Origin: Sulfitobacter sp. SK011
GTDB lineage: Bacteria; Pseudomonadota; Alphaproteobacteria; Rhodobacterales; Rhodobacteraceae
Length of the DNA stretch: 64,000 nt
Direction of reading: 5' to 3'
Assembly: GCF_003352065.1 (NCBI RefSeq)
Contig: NZ_CP025803.1
Span: forward strand, 2,211,574-2,275,573
Position 1 is the stretch's first letter. Each line of letters starts with the position of its first letter. Positions 37,842 to 47,918 of this stretch are shown here, piece after piece. The notes under the pieces are model-generated. The model did no database searches, had not been told where the DNA came from, and saw only the letters and a program-made list of their open reading frames with translations. The position numbers and the translations under genes are program-made.

Positions 37842-40499
37842 ATGAAGACCCTTAACGACATCCGATCCACCTTTTTGACCTACTTCGAAAAGCAGGGCCA
37901 TTCCGTCCAGCCCTCTGGCCCCCTTGTGCCGCGCAATGACCCGACCCTGATGTTTGCCAATTCGGGGATGGTGCAGTTTAAAAACCTGTTCACCGGGCTT
38001 GAAACCCGAGACTACAATCGCGCCACGACCGCCCAGAAATGCGTCCGTGCAGGGGGCAAGCACAACGATCTGGACAATGTCGGATACACAGCGCGCCATC
38101 ACACGTTTTTTGAGATGCTGGGCAACTTCAGCTTTGGCGACTATTTCAAAGCTGACGCGATTGCCTTTGCCTGGGAACTGCTGATCAAAGACTTCGGGAT
38201 CGACCCCACGCGGCTGCTGGTGACGGTGTACCACACGGATGATGAAGCTGCCGATATCTGGAAAAAGGTCGCAAACCTGCCCGATGAACGGATCATCCGC
38301 ATTGCCACGGATGACAATTTCTGGCGGATGGGCCCGACCGGGCCCTGCGGACCATGCACTGAAATTTTCTATGATCATGGCGATCATATTCCCGGTGGCC
38401 CTCCGGGCAGCCCGGACGAGGACGGGGACCGGTTCATCGAGATCTGGAACATCGTTTTCATGCAGAATGAACAATTCGCCGACGGCACGATGCGCCCACT
38501 CGACATGCAGTCCATCGACACCGGGATGGGGCTGGAACGGATTGGTGCGCTGCTGCAGGGCAAGCATGACAACTACGACACGGATCTGTTCCGCAGCCTG
38601 ATTGAGGCAAGCGGCCATGCATTGGGCGTTGATCCGTTTGGGACCGGCAATGTGCATCACCGGGTGATCGCGGATCATCTGCGCTCCACCTCGTTTCTGA
38701 TTGCCGATGGGGTGATGCCTGCAAATGACGGGCGGGGATATGTGCTGCGCCGTATCATGCGCCGCGCCATGCGGCACGCGCATTTGTTAGGGGCCAAAGA
38801 TCCGCTGATGTACAAATTGGTGCCCGCACTCGTGCAACAGATGGGGTCCGCCTATCCGGAGCTTGGCAGGGCACAGGCCTTGATCACCGAGACGCTTGAG
38901 CTGGAGGAAACGCGGTTCAAGACGACGCTGGAACGGGGCCTGAAGCTGCTTGAAGACGAGGTCAGCGCCCTGCCTGACGGCGCGGTTCTGCCTGGCGATG
39001 CCGCCTTCAAGCTATATGACACATTCGGTTTCCCGCTGGACCTGACGCAGGACGCATTGCGCGAACAGGGGCGCGGCGTGGACACGGCAGGGTTTGACAC
39101 GGCCATGGCCGCCCAAAAGGCCAAGGCCCGCGCGGCATGGTCCGGATCGGGTGAAGCGGCCGATGCGACCGTGTGGTTTGATGTCGCCGACAGACACGGC
39201 ACCACCGATTTTCTGGGGTATGACACCGAGACGGCGGAAGGTCAGATTGCGGCGATCATCCTGGATGGGGCCATCGCCGGCAAAGCGTCAAAAGGCGACA
39301 GCGTGCAGATTGCCCTGAACCAGTCGCCGTTCTATGCCGAATCCGGCGGGCAGGTGGGTGATACTGGCGTGATCAAGACCGAAACCGGGACGGTCAACGT
39401 AACAGATACGCGCAAGACCGCAGGCGTCTTTGCCCATATCGGTCAGGTGATTGAAGGCGAGGTTGAGCCCGGTCAGGATGCCGTTCTGACCGTTGATCAC
39501 GCGCGGCGCACCGCCATCCGTGCCAACCACTCGGCGACGCATCTGCTGCACGAGGCCCTGCGCGGTGTATTGGGTGAGCATGTGGCGCAGCGCGGATCCC
39601 TGAACGCCGCAGACCGTTTGCGTTTTGATTTCAGCCATACAAAGGCGATGCTTCCGGATGAATTGACCAAGGTTGAGCGCGAAGTGAACGCGTATATCCG
39701 TCAGAACGCGCCGGTTGAAACCCGCATCATGACCCCGGACGATGCCCGCGCGCTGGGGGCGCAGGCGCTCTTTGGTGAAAAATACGGTGATGAAGTGCGC
39801 GTGGTGTCGATGGGTCAGCAGGCCGGGTCAGGCAAGGGGGCAGACAAGACCACCTATTCACTGGAATTGTGCGGCGGAACCCATGTGCGCCAGACCGGCG
39901 ATATCGGGGCATTTGTCCTGCTCGGTGACAGTGCCATCAGCAATGGTGTGCGCCGGATCGAAGCGCTGACCGGTGCCGACGCAATGATGTGGCTGCGCGA
40001 TCAGCAGGCAGCATTGCAGCGCGTTTCCGAGGCGCTCAAGACCTCTGTAACGGACGTGCCCGATCGGGTGCGCGCCTTGATTGAGGAACGCAAATCGCTC
40101 AGCAACGAAGTCGCGCAACTGCGCCGCGAACTGGCAATGTCGGGTGGCGGTGCCGCACCGGTTGAGGCGCGCGACATCGGTGGGGTCAAATTCATCGCTC
40201 AGGTCCTGACAGGCGTGACGGGCAAGGATTTGCCGGCGCTGGTGGATGAACATAAGGCGAAACTGGGGTCAGGCGTGGTGCTGTTGATTGCGGATGCGGG
40301 CGGCAAAGCTGCCGTGGCATCCGGTGTCACAGACGATCTGACGGGCCGCATTTCCGCTGTTGATGTTCTCAAGGCGGCGGTGGCCGAACTGGGCGGCAAG
40401 GGCGGTGGTGGCCGACCTGACATGGCGCAAGGCGGTGGTCAAAGCGCTGAAAACGCACAAGCGGCAATTGCCGCTGCTGAAACCATTCTGAAAGGATAG
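37842..40499 (+). CDS. alaS: alanyl-tRNA synthetase
   Basis: An 885-residue class II synthetase. The catalytic core begins [15 protein letters not shown] and includes [10 protein letters not shown] (about 170). The editing domain has the zinc/water site [11 protein letters not shown] (about 564-574) and CGGTHV (about 676), which removes mischarged Ser or Gly. A glycine-rich C-Ala domain ends the protein. The ATG at 37842, with GGAAGG 7 bases upstream, is preferred over an in-frame ATG at 37812. Genes around it are unrelated apart from the short DUF1330 gene just downstream. Confidence 0.97.
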   Translation: MKTLNDIRSTFLTYFEKQGHSVQPSGPLVPRNDPTLMFANSGMVQFKNLFTGLETRDYNRATTAQKCVRAGGKHNDLDNVGYTARHHTFFEMLGNFSFGDYFKADAIAFAWELLIKDFGIDPTRLLVTVYHTDDEAADIWKKVANLPDERIIRIATDDNFWRMGPTGPCGPCTEIFYDHGDHIPGGPPGSPDEDGDRFIEIWNIVFMQNEQFADGTMRPLDMQSIDTGMGLERIGALLQGKHDNYDTDLFRSLIEASGHALGVDPFGTGNVHHRVIADHLRSTSFLIADGVMPANDGRGYVLRRIMRRAMRHAHLLGAKDPLMYKLVPALVQQMGSAYPELGRAQALITETLELEETRFKTTLERGLKLLEDEVSALPDGAVLPGDAAFKLYDTFGFPLDLTQDALREQGRGVDTAGFDTAMAAQKAKARAAWSGSGEAADATVWFDVADRHGTTDFLGYDTETAEGQIAAIILDGAIAGKASKGDSVQIALNQSPFYAESGGQVGDTGVIKTETGTVNVTDTRKTAGVFAHIGQVIEGEVEPGQDAVLTVDHARRTAIRANHSATHLLHEALRGVLGEHVAQRGSLNAADRLRFDFSHTKAMLPDELTKVEREVNAYIRQNAPVETRIMTPDDARALGAQALFGEKYGDEVRVVSMGQQAGSGKGADKTTYSLELCGGTHVRQTGDIGAFVLLGDSAISNGVRRIEALTGADAMMWLRDQQAALQRVSEALKTSVTDVPDRVRALIEERKSLSNEVAQLRRELAMSGGGAAPVEARDIGGVKFIAQVLTGVTGKDLPALVDEHKAKLGSGVVLLIADAGGKAAVASGVTDDLTGRISAVDVLKAAVAELGGKGGGGRPDMAQGGGQSAENAQAAIAAAETILKG

Positions 40500-40503
40500 A
40501 CCA

Positions 40504-40791
40504 ATGGGCGCACTCTGGATTGCACATGTGACCGTCACCGACGAAGAAGCTTACAAGAAATACGCCGCCGGGGCGACCGTTGCGATTGCCGATCACGGCG
40601 GCGAATTTATTGCACGTGGCGGGCGGTTTGTTCAGCTTGAAGGCAAGCCGCGTCCACGTAATGTGGTGGCACGGTTTCCCGATGTCGAAACAGCCGAGAA
40701 ATGTTATCATTCAGATGCTTATCAGGCGGCTTTAAGCCATGCCCGTGGCGCTTCGGAACGTGAATTGATGATCATCGAGACCAGCGAGTAA
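40504..40791 (+). CDS. DUF1330 family protein
   Basis: A 95-residue ferredoxin-like (dimeric alpha-beta barrel) protein of the DUF1330 family. Visible are WIAHVTVTDEEAYKKYA at the start, GGEFIARGGRF near residue 35 and the C-terminal half with VVARFPDVETAEKCYHSDAYQ in two strands. Function unknown. It starts 4 bases after the alaS stop with AAGGAT before the ATG, so it is co-transcribed with alaS. Many Roseobacters share this arrangement as far as I recall. Confidence 0.85.
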   Translation: MGALWIAHVTVTDEEAYKKYAAGATVAIADHGGEFIARGGRFVQLEGKPRPRNVVARFPDVETAEKCYHSDAYQAALSHARGASERELMIIETSE

Positions 40792-40832
40792 GCATTTTCC
40801 CCAGTCTTCTGGAAACCCAGCCCTTGGGGCTA

Positions 40833-40856
40833 TTGAGGGGGCAAAAGCCCCCTCAA
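40833..40856. terminator. hairpin between convergent DUF1330 and typA genes
   Basis: A perfect 10-bp stem, TTGAGGGGGC/GCCCCCTCAA, with an AAAA loop. There is no T-run on either side. The position between two convergent stops suggests a shared transcription end or an RNA-stabilising hairpin. Confidence 0.55.
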
Positions 40857-40867
40857 CCCAAAATACA

Positions 40868-42685
40868 TCAGCTCGCTTTGGACATCCGCTTGCGCTCATG
40901 CGGATCCAGATAGCGCTTGCGCAACCGGATTGCATTGGGCGTGACTTCGACCAGTTCATCATCGTCGACATAGGCAATTGCCTGTTCCAGCGACAAAGTG
41001 ACGGGTGTGGTCAAACGGACGGCTTCATCAGTCCCAGAGGCTCGCACGTTGGTCAGTTGCTTGCCCTTCAGCGGGTTCACTTCCAGATCATTCTCACGGC
41101 TGTGTTCGCCAATGATCATGCCCTGATAGACATCCGTCTGCGCACCGATGAAGAATTTGCCACGATCTTCGAGCTTCCAAAGCGCATAAGAAACCGCTGT
41201 GCCATTTTCCATTGAGATCAGGACCCCGGCACGGCGGCCCGGAATCGGCCCCTTGTGCGGTGCCCAGGTGTGAAAGACCCGGTTCAGAACGCCCGTGCCA
41301 CGGGTGTCGGTCAGGAATTCACCGTGATAGCCGATCAACCCACGCGAGGGCACATGGGCGACGATGCGGGTCTTGCCAGCACCGGCTGGCTTCATTTCGA
41401 CCAGCTCGCCTTTGCGGGGGCCGGTGATCTTTTCGATCACGGCACCTGAGTATTCGTCATCCACGTCAATTGTGGCTTCTTCGATGGGCTCATGACGCAC
41501 GCCGTCAATATCACGGAACAACACCTGCGGGCGCGAGATCGACAGCTCAAACCCTTCGCGGCGCATGTTTTCGATCAACACGCCCATCTGCAATTCGCCG
41601 CGGCCTGCAACTTCGAACGCTTCGCCGCCAGGGGTGTCGCTGATCTTGATCGCGACGTTTGATTCCGCCTCTTTCATCAGCCGCTCACGGATGACGCGCG
41701 ATTGAACTTTCTTGCCGTCACGGCCTGCCAATGGGCTGTCGTTTATGCCAAAGGTCACGGTGATGGTTGGCGGGTCAATCGGTTGCGCGGGCAGGGCGTC
41801 TGTCACCGATTGCGCAACGATACTGTCGGCAACCGTGGCTTTGGACATGCCCGCGATCGACACGATATCGCCCGCTTCGGCCACATCAATGGCCTGCTGG
41901 CTGAGGCCGCGAAACGCCATGATCTTGGTCACGCGGAAGTTTTCGATCAATTCGCCGTCGCGCGACAGGGCTTTGACCTGCTCACCCGCCTTGAGGCGGC
42001 CCGTTTCTACGCGTCCCGTCAGCATCCGACCGATAAACGGATCGGCCCCCAACGTAGTGGCCAGCATGGTGAACGGCTTATCAATATCGACCAGCTGCTT
42101 TGGCGCTTTGACATGCTCGACAATCAAATCGAACAACGCAGACAGATCCTTGCGCGGCCCGTCCAGCTCCATATCGGCCCAGCCATTGCGGCCAGAGGCA
42201 TACATGGACGGGAAATCAAGCTGATCATCATCCGCACCCAGGTTGGCAAAAAGGTCGAAACATTCATCCAGCGCGCGGTCCGGTTCTGCGTCTGCCTTGT
42301 CGACCTTGTTCAGCACCACAATCGGGCGCAAGCCCAATGCAAGCGCCTTGGAGGTCACAAATTTCGTCTGTGGCATCGGTCCTTCAGCAGCATCCACCAG
42401 CAGCACAACACCATCGACCATCGACAGGATGCGTTCCACTTCGCCACCGAAATCGGCGTGGCCGGGGGTATCCACGATGTTGATGCGCACACCTTTCCAT
42501 TCCACCGAGGTGGGTTTGGCAAAGATGGTAATGCCGCGTTCACGCTCAAGGTCATTACTGTCCATGGCGCGCTCGGTGGTCGCCTGATTATCCCGGTACG
42601 TACCGGATTGTTTCAGCAGTTCGTCGACCAGCGTCGTCTTGCCGTGGTCAACGTGTGCGATGATTGCGATGTTGCGCATGTCCAT
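40868..42685 (-). CDS. typA: ribosome-associated GTPase TypA/BipA
   Basis: A 605-residue translational GTPase. G motifs: [14 protein letters not shown] (about 10-23), [14 protein letters not shown] (about 73-86) and [10 protein letters not shown] (about 128-137). EF-G-like domains and the TypA-specific C-terminal region ([17 protein letters not shown], about 410) follow. It aids ribosome assembly and growth under stress. ATG start; an internal ATG two codons later is also possible. It lies downstream of, and transcribed apart from, mscS, with a 69-base gap. Confidence 0.96.
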   Translation of the reverse strand: MDMRNIAIIAHVDHGKTTLVDELLKQSGTYRDNQATTERAMDSNDLERERGITIFAKPTSVEWKGVRINIVDTPGHADFGGEVERILSMVDGVVLLVDAAEGPMPQTKFVTSKALALGLRPIVVLNKVDKADAEPDRALDECFDLFANLGADDDQLDFPSMYASGRNGWADMELDGPRKDLSALFDLIVEHVKAPKQLVDIDKPFTMLATTLGADPFIGRMLTGRVETGRLKAGEQVKALSRDGELIENFRVTKIMAFRGLSQQAIDVAEAGDIVSIAGMSKATVADSIVAQSVTDALPAQPIDPPTITVTFGINDSPLAGRDGKKVQSRVIRERLMKEAESNVAIKISDTPGGEAFEVAGRGELQMGVLIENMRREGFELSISRPQVLFRDIDGVRHEPIEEATIDVDDEYSGAVIEKITGPRKGELVEMKPAGAGKTRIVAHVPSRGLIGYHGEFLTDTRGTGVLNRVFHTWAPHKGPIPGRRAGVLISMENGTAVSYALWKLEDRGKFFIGAQTDVYQGMIIGEHSRENDLEVNPLKGKQLTNVRASGTDEAVRLTTPVTLSLEQAIAYVDDDELVEVTPNAIRLRKRYLDPHERKRMSKAS

Positions 42686-42754
42686 GGGATCGGCCTTTTA
42701 AAGGGAGTTGCCGCGCCCATACCGTGCGGGTGCAGCAAAGGCCAGTAAAAAAAC

Positions 42755-43678
42755 TTATTCCGCCGCGTCCGCGTTCGCATCCTTGCTGTCTGTGCCGCCT
42801 CGGGTCAGCGGCAGCGGTTCTTTGAAGGTCAGCGTGCGATAGGGGAAGGGGATTTCGATGCCCGCCTCGTCCAGCGCGCTTTTGACGGCGGCCACCACCT
42901 TGTCCCGGCTCGACCTGATGTCGATGGGCCGCGATCCGGTCCACCATGTAACCTCAAAATTGATCGCGCTGTCGGCAAATTCCTGTGCAAAAATCTCGAC
43001 ATCGCGCACATCGTCGCGCACCGCATCAACGCTGCGCACGGCGTCTGCGATGACCTCGCGGGCGGCATCGACATCTTCACTATAAGCGACGCCACAAATG
43101 ATCGTTGTCCGGCGCACGTCACGGGCGGTGCGGATTGTGACGGGGTTCTTGAAAAACATTGCATTGGGCGCGACCACCAATTGGCCATCGGTCTGACGCA
43201 CATGGGTGTCGCGGATGGTGATCTCTTCGACCTGGCCTTCGATGTCCTCACAGTCAATATAATCGTCGATCGAAAAAGGTTCGCGCAGCAACAGCAGCAC
43301 ACCCGCGAGAAAATTCTCGAATACGTCCTTGAACGCAAAACCGATGGCAACGCCACCAACACCAAGTGCGGTCAGCGCCTTGCCCGGCGTGATGGTGGGA
43401 AAGGCGATGGTGACTGCAATCAACACGCCAAACAGCCAGATGCCGACCGTGATCAGCATCATGATCACATCTACAAGCGCACGCCGCATGCGCGCACGTT
43501 TGAGCGACCGGGGCAAAATCCATTTCAGAACCTTGATCAAAGCCCAGATGAAGATGAGAAACAGAAACGCGAGGATCAATTGAGGCAGCAGCGCCCAAAA
43601 CCCTGTGGCGTATCCTTCAAGTTGATTGCGAAGCGGGTCGGGCAGGGACGCCCAAAGTGATCCAAATACCTCTGACAT
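42755..43678 (-). CDS. small-conductance mechanosensitive channel (MscS family)
   Basis: About 307 residues. Membrane helices lie near residues 25-47 and 68-92, and the pore-lining segment has ALTALGVGGVAIGFAFKD (about 100-117). The beta domain with VEEITIRDTHVR follows, then the C-terminal alpha/beta domain ending in GIEIPFPYRTL. It opens under membrane tension to release solutes. The ATG at 43678 is preferred; an in-frame GTG at 43696 adds six residues, and neither has a clear ribosome site. The tail after residue 290 is low complexity. The SMR gene ends 37 bases upstream on the same strand. Confidence 0.9.
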   Translation of the reverse strand: MSEVFGSLWASLPDPLRNQLEGYATGFWALLPQLILAFLFLIFIWALIKVLKWILPRSLKRARMRRALVDVIMMLITVGIWLFGVLIAVTIAFPTITPGKALTALGVGGVAIGFAFKDVFENFLAGVLLLLREPFSIDDYIDCEDIEGQVEEITIRDTHVRQTDGQLVVAPNAMFFKNPVTIRTARDVRRTTIICGVAYSEDVDAAREVIADAVRSVDAVRDDVRDVEIFAQEFADSAINFEVTWWTGSRPIDIRSSRDKVVAAVKSALDEAGIEIPFPYRTLTFKEPLPLTRGGTDSKDANADAAE

Positions 43679-43714
43679 GGAAAGGCAACGCGCCACGCAC
43701 GGCGCGGTTCCCCC

Positions 43715-44047
43715 TCAATGCGGTGTGGCGTCAGAAAACAGATGGATCACCGCAATACCGCAAATGATCAGCGCCAGACCCAGCACAGCGGGCAGATCAA
43801 GGCGTTGTCCAAAAACCGCAAATCCGATGATGGCAATCAGAATAATCCCCAAGCCGGACCAAAGCGCATAAACGACCCCCACAGGCATCACCTTGAGCGT
43901 CATCGACAGCAGATAGAAAGACACCGCATAGGCCAGAACAACCAGAATTGACGGCCAAAGACGGGTAAACTGCTGTGAGGCCTGCAGCGCGGTCGTGCCA
44001 ATGGTTTCTGCCAGAACAGCGAGCGCAAGGATCAGATAAGCGGGCAT
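43715..44047 (-). CDS. small multidrug resistance (SMR/EmrE) transporter
   Basis: 110 residues with four transmembrane helices. The essential glutamate is at position 14 (AVLAETIGTTAL) exactly as in EmrE, and the later GVVYALWSGLGI is conserved. It exports cationic drugs or quaternary amines, or guanidinium in the Gdx branch; the sequence alone does not separate them. The ATG at 44047 has GAGGGA 6 bases upstream and lies 10 bases after the Lrp-type regulator, so the two form an operon. A longer in-frame reading into the regulator was rejected. Confidence 0.92.
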   Translation of the reverse strand: MPAYLILALAVLAETIGTTALQASQQFTRLWPSILVVLAYAVSFYLLSMTLKVMPVGVVYALWSGLGIILIAIIGFAVFGQRLDLPAVLGLALIICGIAVIHLFSDATPH

Positions 44048-44057
44048 GTGGAATCCC

Positions 44058-44516
44058 TCATAATGGCAATTGCGTGGTTTCTTTGATCTCTTCCATGACA
44101 AAGCTGGCCGAGACATCTGACAACGGCACCTTGCGGATCAGTGATTGATAAAGTTGGTCATACCCGGCCATATCCGCCACCCGCGCCCGGATCAGATAAT
44201 CCAGATCACCACTCATCCGAAAGACGCTTAGGATTTCCGGCATATCCTGCGTGGCTTTCTTGAAGGTGTTAAGCCAATCCGGCGCGTGGGCATTTGTACG
44301 TATCTGCATGAACACAGTCAGCCCAAGACCCAATTTCGCCGCATCCAGCAGGGTCACGCGCCCCTTGATCACGCCAGATGCCTCAAGCGCACGGATACGC
44401 CGCCAACAGGCATTGCGCGACAGATGCACAGCCTCGCCCAGTGTATCAAGCGATTGGCCTGCATCGCGTTGCAGTTCTTTCAGAATACGGCGGTCAATAT
44501 CATCAATATTCAACAT
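44058..44516 (-). CDS. Lrp/AsnC family transcriptional regulator
   Basis: A 152-residue regulator. The N-terminal winged helix (DIDRRILKELQRDAGQSL, about 6-23, and HLSRNACWRRIRAL, about 31-44) binds DNA. A C-terminal RAM/ligand domain follows (about 65-145, with DLDYLIRARVADMAGYD). Lrp-type proteins usually respond to amino acids. It is first in an operon with the SMR transporter, which it may control, and it is divergent from the DUF6356 gene with a 127-base intergenic region. Confidence 0.92.
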   Translation of the reverse strand: MLNIDDIDRRILKELQRDAGQSLDTLGEAVHLSRNACWRRIRALEASGVIKGRVTLLDAAKLGLGLTVFMQIRTNAHAPDWLNTFKKATQDMPEILSVFRMSGDLDYLIRARVADMAGYDQLYQSLIRKVPLSDVSASFVMEEIKETTQLPL

Positions 44517-44643
44517 AAATTGGACTATTGTGGGAAATTATCTTCAAAGCAAGCGATATACCCGTATCTTTGGGAAATATTCACGGACGCCTTGGCATAG
44601 TTTGCCCCCAGCAAGCCAAAACGCCCTATGAGGAGAGCAAACC

Positions 44644-44850
44644 ATGATCACACGTGTATTTCTGGACCACCCCGCAAAAGTCGATGAAACATTTTTTCAG
44701 CATATGGCCTTTGCGTTGAAATTCTCCGGTTTGTTGTTCACTGCTGCCGGTGCGGCATTGGTGCATGCCTTCATCCCATGCCTGTGTGAAAAAACCGCCA
44801 GTGGCATCATCGCAAAACTTTATGCACGTACGCACAACCGGGGCCAATAA
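44644..44850 (+). CDS. DUF6356 family small protein
   Basis: 68 residues: FLDHPAKVDETFFQHMAFAL, then one hydrophobic stretch (LLFTAAGAALVHAFIP) and a C-terminal CLCEKTASG...LYAR block. This fits a small family (DUF6356) common in alphaproteobacteria, of unknown function and possibly membrane-associated. GAGGAG precedes the ATG by 9 bases. The next gene starts 2 bases after its stop, so they share a transcript. Confidence 0.78.
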   Translation: MITRVFLDHPAKVDETFFQHMAFALKFSGLLFTAAGAALVHAFIPCLCEKTASGIIAKLYARTHNRGQ

Positions 44851-44852
44851 AC

Positions 44853-45647
44853 ATGTGCCGTTGGGCGGCATGGCAGGGCCGGCCACTTTACCTGAGTGAA
44901 ATTCTGACTGCGCCTGACCATTCGCTGATCCACCAGTCGCGCGAGGCATCAAAGTGCAAAACCGCAATCAATGCGGATGGTTTTGGGCTGGCCTGGTATG
45001 GGGATCGCCCAAACCCCGGCCAATACCGCGATGTCTATCCTGCGTGGTCTGACCCAAATTTGAAATCACTGGCAGAACAGGTTCAGGCCCGTCTATTTCT
45101 GGCGCATGTGCGCGCGTCAACCGGCACGGCGACCAGCCGCAACAATTGCCATCCGTTTGTGCAGGGCACATGGTCGTTCATGCACAACGGTCAGGTTGGC
45201 GGGTTCGACGGCTTTCGCCGCCATGCCGAAGCGCTGATTCTGGATGATCTTTATCCCAACCGCAGAGGGGCCACAGACAGCGAGGCCCTGTTTCTGGTGG
45301 CCCATGGTTTGGGACTGGATGCGGATCCAAAGGCCGCGTTAGAAAATGCCGTGGCCCAGTTTGAGGCCCTCTCGCGCAAATCCGGACAGGGCCCGCACAT
45401 ACGGATGACTGCGGCGCTGTCTGACGGTGAAACACTGTTCGCGGTTCGCTACGCGTCGGACCATCTGGCACCGTCGCTGTATTACCAATGGAACGCGGCC
45501 TGGCAGGGATGGGCCGTGGTGTCAGAACCTTATGACACAGCATTTGGCGATTGGATCGAGGTTCCAAAGGGCAGCTTTTGCCGTTTTACCGCGACGGAAT
45601 GCGAGATTGTGCCGTTTCAGCCATCAGTAATGAGTAAGGCCGCCTGA
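44853..45647 (+). CDS. class II glutamine amidotransferase (YafJ/EgtC-like)
   Basis: 264 residues with the N-terminal nucleophile Cys2 (MCRWAAWQG), exposed after removal of Met. NADGFGLAWYG (about 41-51), FLAHVRASTGT (about 81-91) and NNCHPFVQGTWSFMHNGQ (about 95-112) complete the glutaminase fold. It lacks a separate synthetase domain. Relatives act on gamma-glutamyl substrates, for example EgtC in ergothioneine synthesis, but no egt genes are seen here, so the substrate is open. A terminator follows. Confidence 0.88.
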   Translation: MCRWAAWQGRPLYLSEILTAPDHSLIHQSREASKCKTAINADGFGLAWYGDRPNPGQYRDVYPAWSDPNLKSLAEQVQARLFLAHVRASTGTATSRNNCHPFVQGTWSFMHNGQVGGFDGFRRHAEALILDDLYPNRRGATDSEALFLVAHGLGLDADPKAALENAVAQFEALSRKSGQGPHIRMTAALSDGETLFAVRYASDHLAPSLYYQWNAAWQGWAVVSEPYDTAFGDWIEVPKGSFCRFTATECEIVPFQPSVMSKAA

Positions 45648-45674
45648 ACGGGCAGCACCCTTAAAGAGGTGACT

Positions 45675-45704
45675 GGGGCCGCAAATCGCGGCCTCTTATT
45701 TTTC
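45675..45704 (+). terminator. terminator after the amidotransferase gene
   Basis: An 8-bp stem GGGGCCGC/GCGGCCTC (45675-45682 and 45688-45695; one G-T pair) with loop AAATC, then TTATTTTT. It also lies right at the end of the convergent icd gene. Confidence 0.8.
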
Positions 45705-46918
45705 TAACCTTTGAGCGCCTTGTTCAGGTTCTCATCCACCTTTTCCAAGAAGCCCATGGTGGTCATCCATTTCTGATCAGGTCCGACCAGCAATGCGAGA
45801 TCTTTGGTCATATCGCCGCTTTCAACGGTGTCGACGACCACCTTTTCCAGCGTCTCGGCAAAGTTGATCAGCGCGGTATTGCCGTCAAGCTTGCCCCGAT
45901 GCTTCAGACCACCCGTCCAGGCATAGATCGACGCGATTGAGTTGGTGGAGGTTTCCTCGCCCTTCTGATGCTGACGATAATGACGCGTCACAGTGCCGTG
46001 CGCCGCCTCGGCCTCAACCGTTTTCCCATCAGGGGTCATCAGAATGGAGGTCATCAGGCCCAGCGAGCCAAAACCCTGCGCCACAGTGTCAGACTGCACA
46101 TCTCCATCGTAATTCTTGCAGGCCCAGACATAGCCGCCATTCCATTTCATTGCACAGGCGACCATATCGTCGATCAGGCGGTGTTCGTACGTGATGCCCG
46201 CCGCCTTGAACTTGTCGGCAAACTCCGCATCAAAGATTTGCTGAAACAGCTCAAGAAAACGACCGTCATATTGCTTGAGGATCGTGTTCTTGGTCGACAG
46301 ATAAAGCGGCCACTTGAGGTTTAGCGCATAATTCATCGACGCGCGGGCAAAATCGATGATGGACTTGTCCAGATTATACATTGCCATGACGACACCGGCA
46401 TCGGGGGCATCAAACACCTCATGTTCGATCTCGGTACCGTCTTCGCCGACGAATTTGATGGTCAGCTTGCCAGCACCGGGAAATTTGAAGTCGGTCGCAC
46501 GGTATTGGTCACCAAAGGCGTGGCGACCCACAACAATCGGTTTGGTCCAGCCGGGGACAAGACGCGGCACGTTCTTGCAGATGATCGGCTGGCGGAAAAT
46601 CACGCCGCCGAGGATGTTGCGAATGGTGCCGTTTGGCGAACGCCACATCTTCTTGAGGCCAAATTCCTCGACCCGCGCCTCGTCCGGTGTGATGGTCGCA
46701 CATTTGACACCAACGCCGTATTTCTTGATCGCTTCAGCAGAATCCACGGTGATCTGGTCGTCTGTGTCATCACGCGCCTGAATGCCGAGGTCATAATATT
46801 TCAGATCAACGTCCAGATAGGGGAGGATCAGCTTTTTCTTGATGAAATCCCAGATGATCCGGGTCATTTCATCACCGTCAAGCTCGACAATGGGGTTCTC
46901 TACCTTGATCTTGGACAT
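45704..46918 (-). CDS. icd: NADP-dependent isocitrate dehydrogenase
   Basis: A 404-residue enzyme of the eukaryote-like (IDH1/2) NADP type rather than the E. coli type. Features: [14 protein letters not shown] (about 14-27), [18 protein letters not shown] with the substrate Ser/Asn region (SPNGTIRN), [16 protein letters not shown], and the C-terminal [16 protein letters not shown]. It makes 2-oxoglutarate and NADPH in the TCA cycle. AAGGAGAG precedes the ATG. Twin GGTATACC palindromes lie 63-80 bases upstream of the start. Confidence 0.97.
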   Translation of the reverse strand: MSKIKVENPIVELDGDEMTRIIWDFIKKKLILPYLDVDLKYYDLGIQARDDTDDQITVDSAEAIKKYGVGVKCATITPDEARVEEFGLKKMWRSPNGTIRNILGGVIFRQPIICKNVPRLVPGWTKPIVVGRHAFGDQYRATDFKFPGAGKLTIKFVGEDGTEIEHEVFDAPDAGVVMAMYNLDKSIIDFARASMNYALNLKWPLYLSTKNTILKQYDGRFLELFQQIFDAEFADKFKAAGITYEHRLIDDMVACAMKWNGGYVWACKNYDGDVQSDTVAQGFGSLGLMTSILMTPDGKTVEAEAAHGTVTRHYRQHQKGEETSTNSIASIYAWTGGLKHRGKLDGNTALINFAETLEKVVVDTVESGDMTKDLALLVGPDQKWMTTMGFLEKVDENLNKALKG

Positions 46919-46980
46919 ATGTCTCTCCTTGGCTGGCGTGTTGGTCTGGCACTAGCCCAGAATCGCGCGAAGGGAAAGGA

Positions 46981-46998
46981 GGTATACCAAGGTATACC
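46981..46998. promoter_or_regulatory. two tandem GGTATACC palindromes upstream of icd
   Basis: The 8-bp palindrome GGTATACC occurs at 46981-46988 and again at 46991-46998. Their centres are 10 bases apart, about one helical turn. They lie between the icd start and the HD-domain gene end. They could be an operator or a -10 region for icd; no known factor is assigned. Confidence 0.4.
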
Positions 46999-47097
46999 GT
47001 GCGCAGACCTCTTTTGGGTGGACCTAAACCGCCAAAAAGACAGTGACATTGGCCGTTTTCCCTGGACAGATATGCGCGAACAATCCCTGCCGCTGCT

Positions 47098-47679
47098 TTA
47101 TTGACGTTTGTCGAACCACGCCCGGACCCGTCGGCGGGCATAGTCGAAAAGACCCGGTGCCCCGATGGCGATCTTGCGCCCGACCTTGGCCTCGAACTGG
47201 TCATAGGTGACGTCATATGTGACCCAAGACCCCCCGCCCGAGGCCAGATTCTGCATCGGGGGCTGAAACCGGTCCAGGGATTTGGCAAACTTGGCTGCCG
47301 GGGTTTCAGCGGCCTCGAATTCCTCCCAGATTGCGCGCAGGTCGTCGCGTAGATCATCGGGCAAAACACCGAACAGTCGGTCTGCCGCTTGCTGTTCCTC
47401 ATTGTATGTCGTGACGGGGTCATGGGTGCCAAAGATCGGATTGTCGCCTGCGTCGATCTCGACCAGATCGTGCAGGATGAGCATGCGAATGACCCGGTTG
47501 ATGTCCACATCCGGTCCAGCCTGATCGGCCAGCACCAACGCATAGAGCGTCAGATGCCACGAATGTTCGGCGGAATTTTCATAGCGCGACGTGTCGCAAA
47601 GCGTTGTACCGCGAACGATGGACTTGAGCTTGTCTGCCTCGTTCAGAAAGGCAATCTGCTGCTCAAGCCGTGCGGTCAT
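47098..47679 (-). CDS. HD-domain phosphohydrolase (YfbR/HDDC2-like)
   Basis: 193 residues with the HD metal ligands: His in NSAEHSWHL (about 38-46) and the HD pair in LILHDLVEIDAGD (about 66-78), with a later Asp in SLDRFQP. This matches 5'-deoxynucleotidases of the YfbR/HDDC2 group that dephosphorylate deoxynucleoside monophosphates. The substrate is inferred. It is last of a three-gene minus-strand operon, and its start overlaps the preceding small gene as ATGA. Confidence 0.85.
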   Translation of the reverse strand: MTARLEQQIAFLNEADKLKSIVRGTTLCDTSRYENSAEHSWHLTLYALVLADQAGPDVDINRVIRMLILHDLVEIDAGDNPIFGTHDPVTTYNEEQQAADRLFGVLPDDLRDDLRAIWEEFEAAETPAAKFAKSLDRFQPPMQNLASGGGSWVTYDVTYDQFEAKVGRKIAIGAPGLFDYARRRVRAWFDKRQ

Positions 47680-47918
47680 TCCGGTTTGGGCTTTTTGGCT
47701 TCGTGATCCAACAGTGTCTTTTTCAAAAACGCACGGCCCTGCAATTCCGCCATTCGGGTGCGGATCGCTGTCAGAAATGCTTCTTCAAGGGTTTGCGACG
47801 ACGCCCCCAGCACCTCGCCGACCTTCATGAACAAACGATCGTCGCCAATCTTGGTCTGCACAGACAGGCAATCCTCGGCCAGCTTATTGGCCATTTCGGT
47901 GACAGCGGGGTCTGACAT
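47676..47918 (-). CDS. small protein of unknown function
   Basis: 80 residues, which I do not recognise. It appears all helical: an acidic first half (VTEMANKLAEDCLSVQ), then VGEVLGASSQTLEEAFLTAI, and a basic end (KKTLLDHEAKKPKP). No signal peptide or membrane segment. Reality is supported by position: it overlaps the alpha/beta hydrolase stop by one base (TGATG) and the HD gene start by four (ATGA), filling the operon exactly. Confidence 0.75.
   Translation of the reverse strand: MSDPAVTEMANKLAEDCLSVQTKIGDDRLFMKVGEVLGASSQTLEEAFLTAIRTRMAELQGRAFLKKTLLDHEAKKPKPE

Noticed and set aside
37638-38783. 381-codon open frame on the minus strand
   Set aside because: Antisense to alaS and the end of recA, crossing the recA terminator.
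41702-42748. 348-codon open frame on the plus strand
   Set aside because: Antisense to typA; no domain and no ribosome site.
46421-47104. 227-codon open frame running through icd and its upstream region
   Set aside because: Mostly antisense to icd; the non-overlapping tail has no domain, and the promoter region of icd lies in it.
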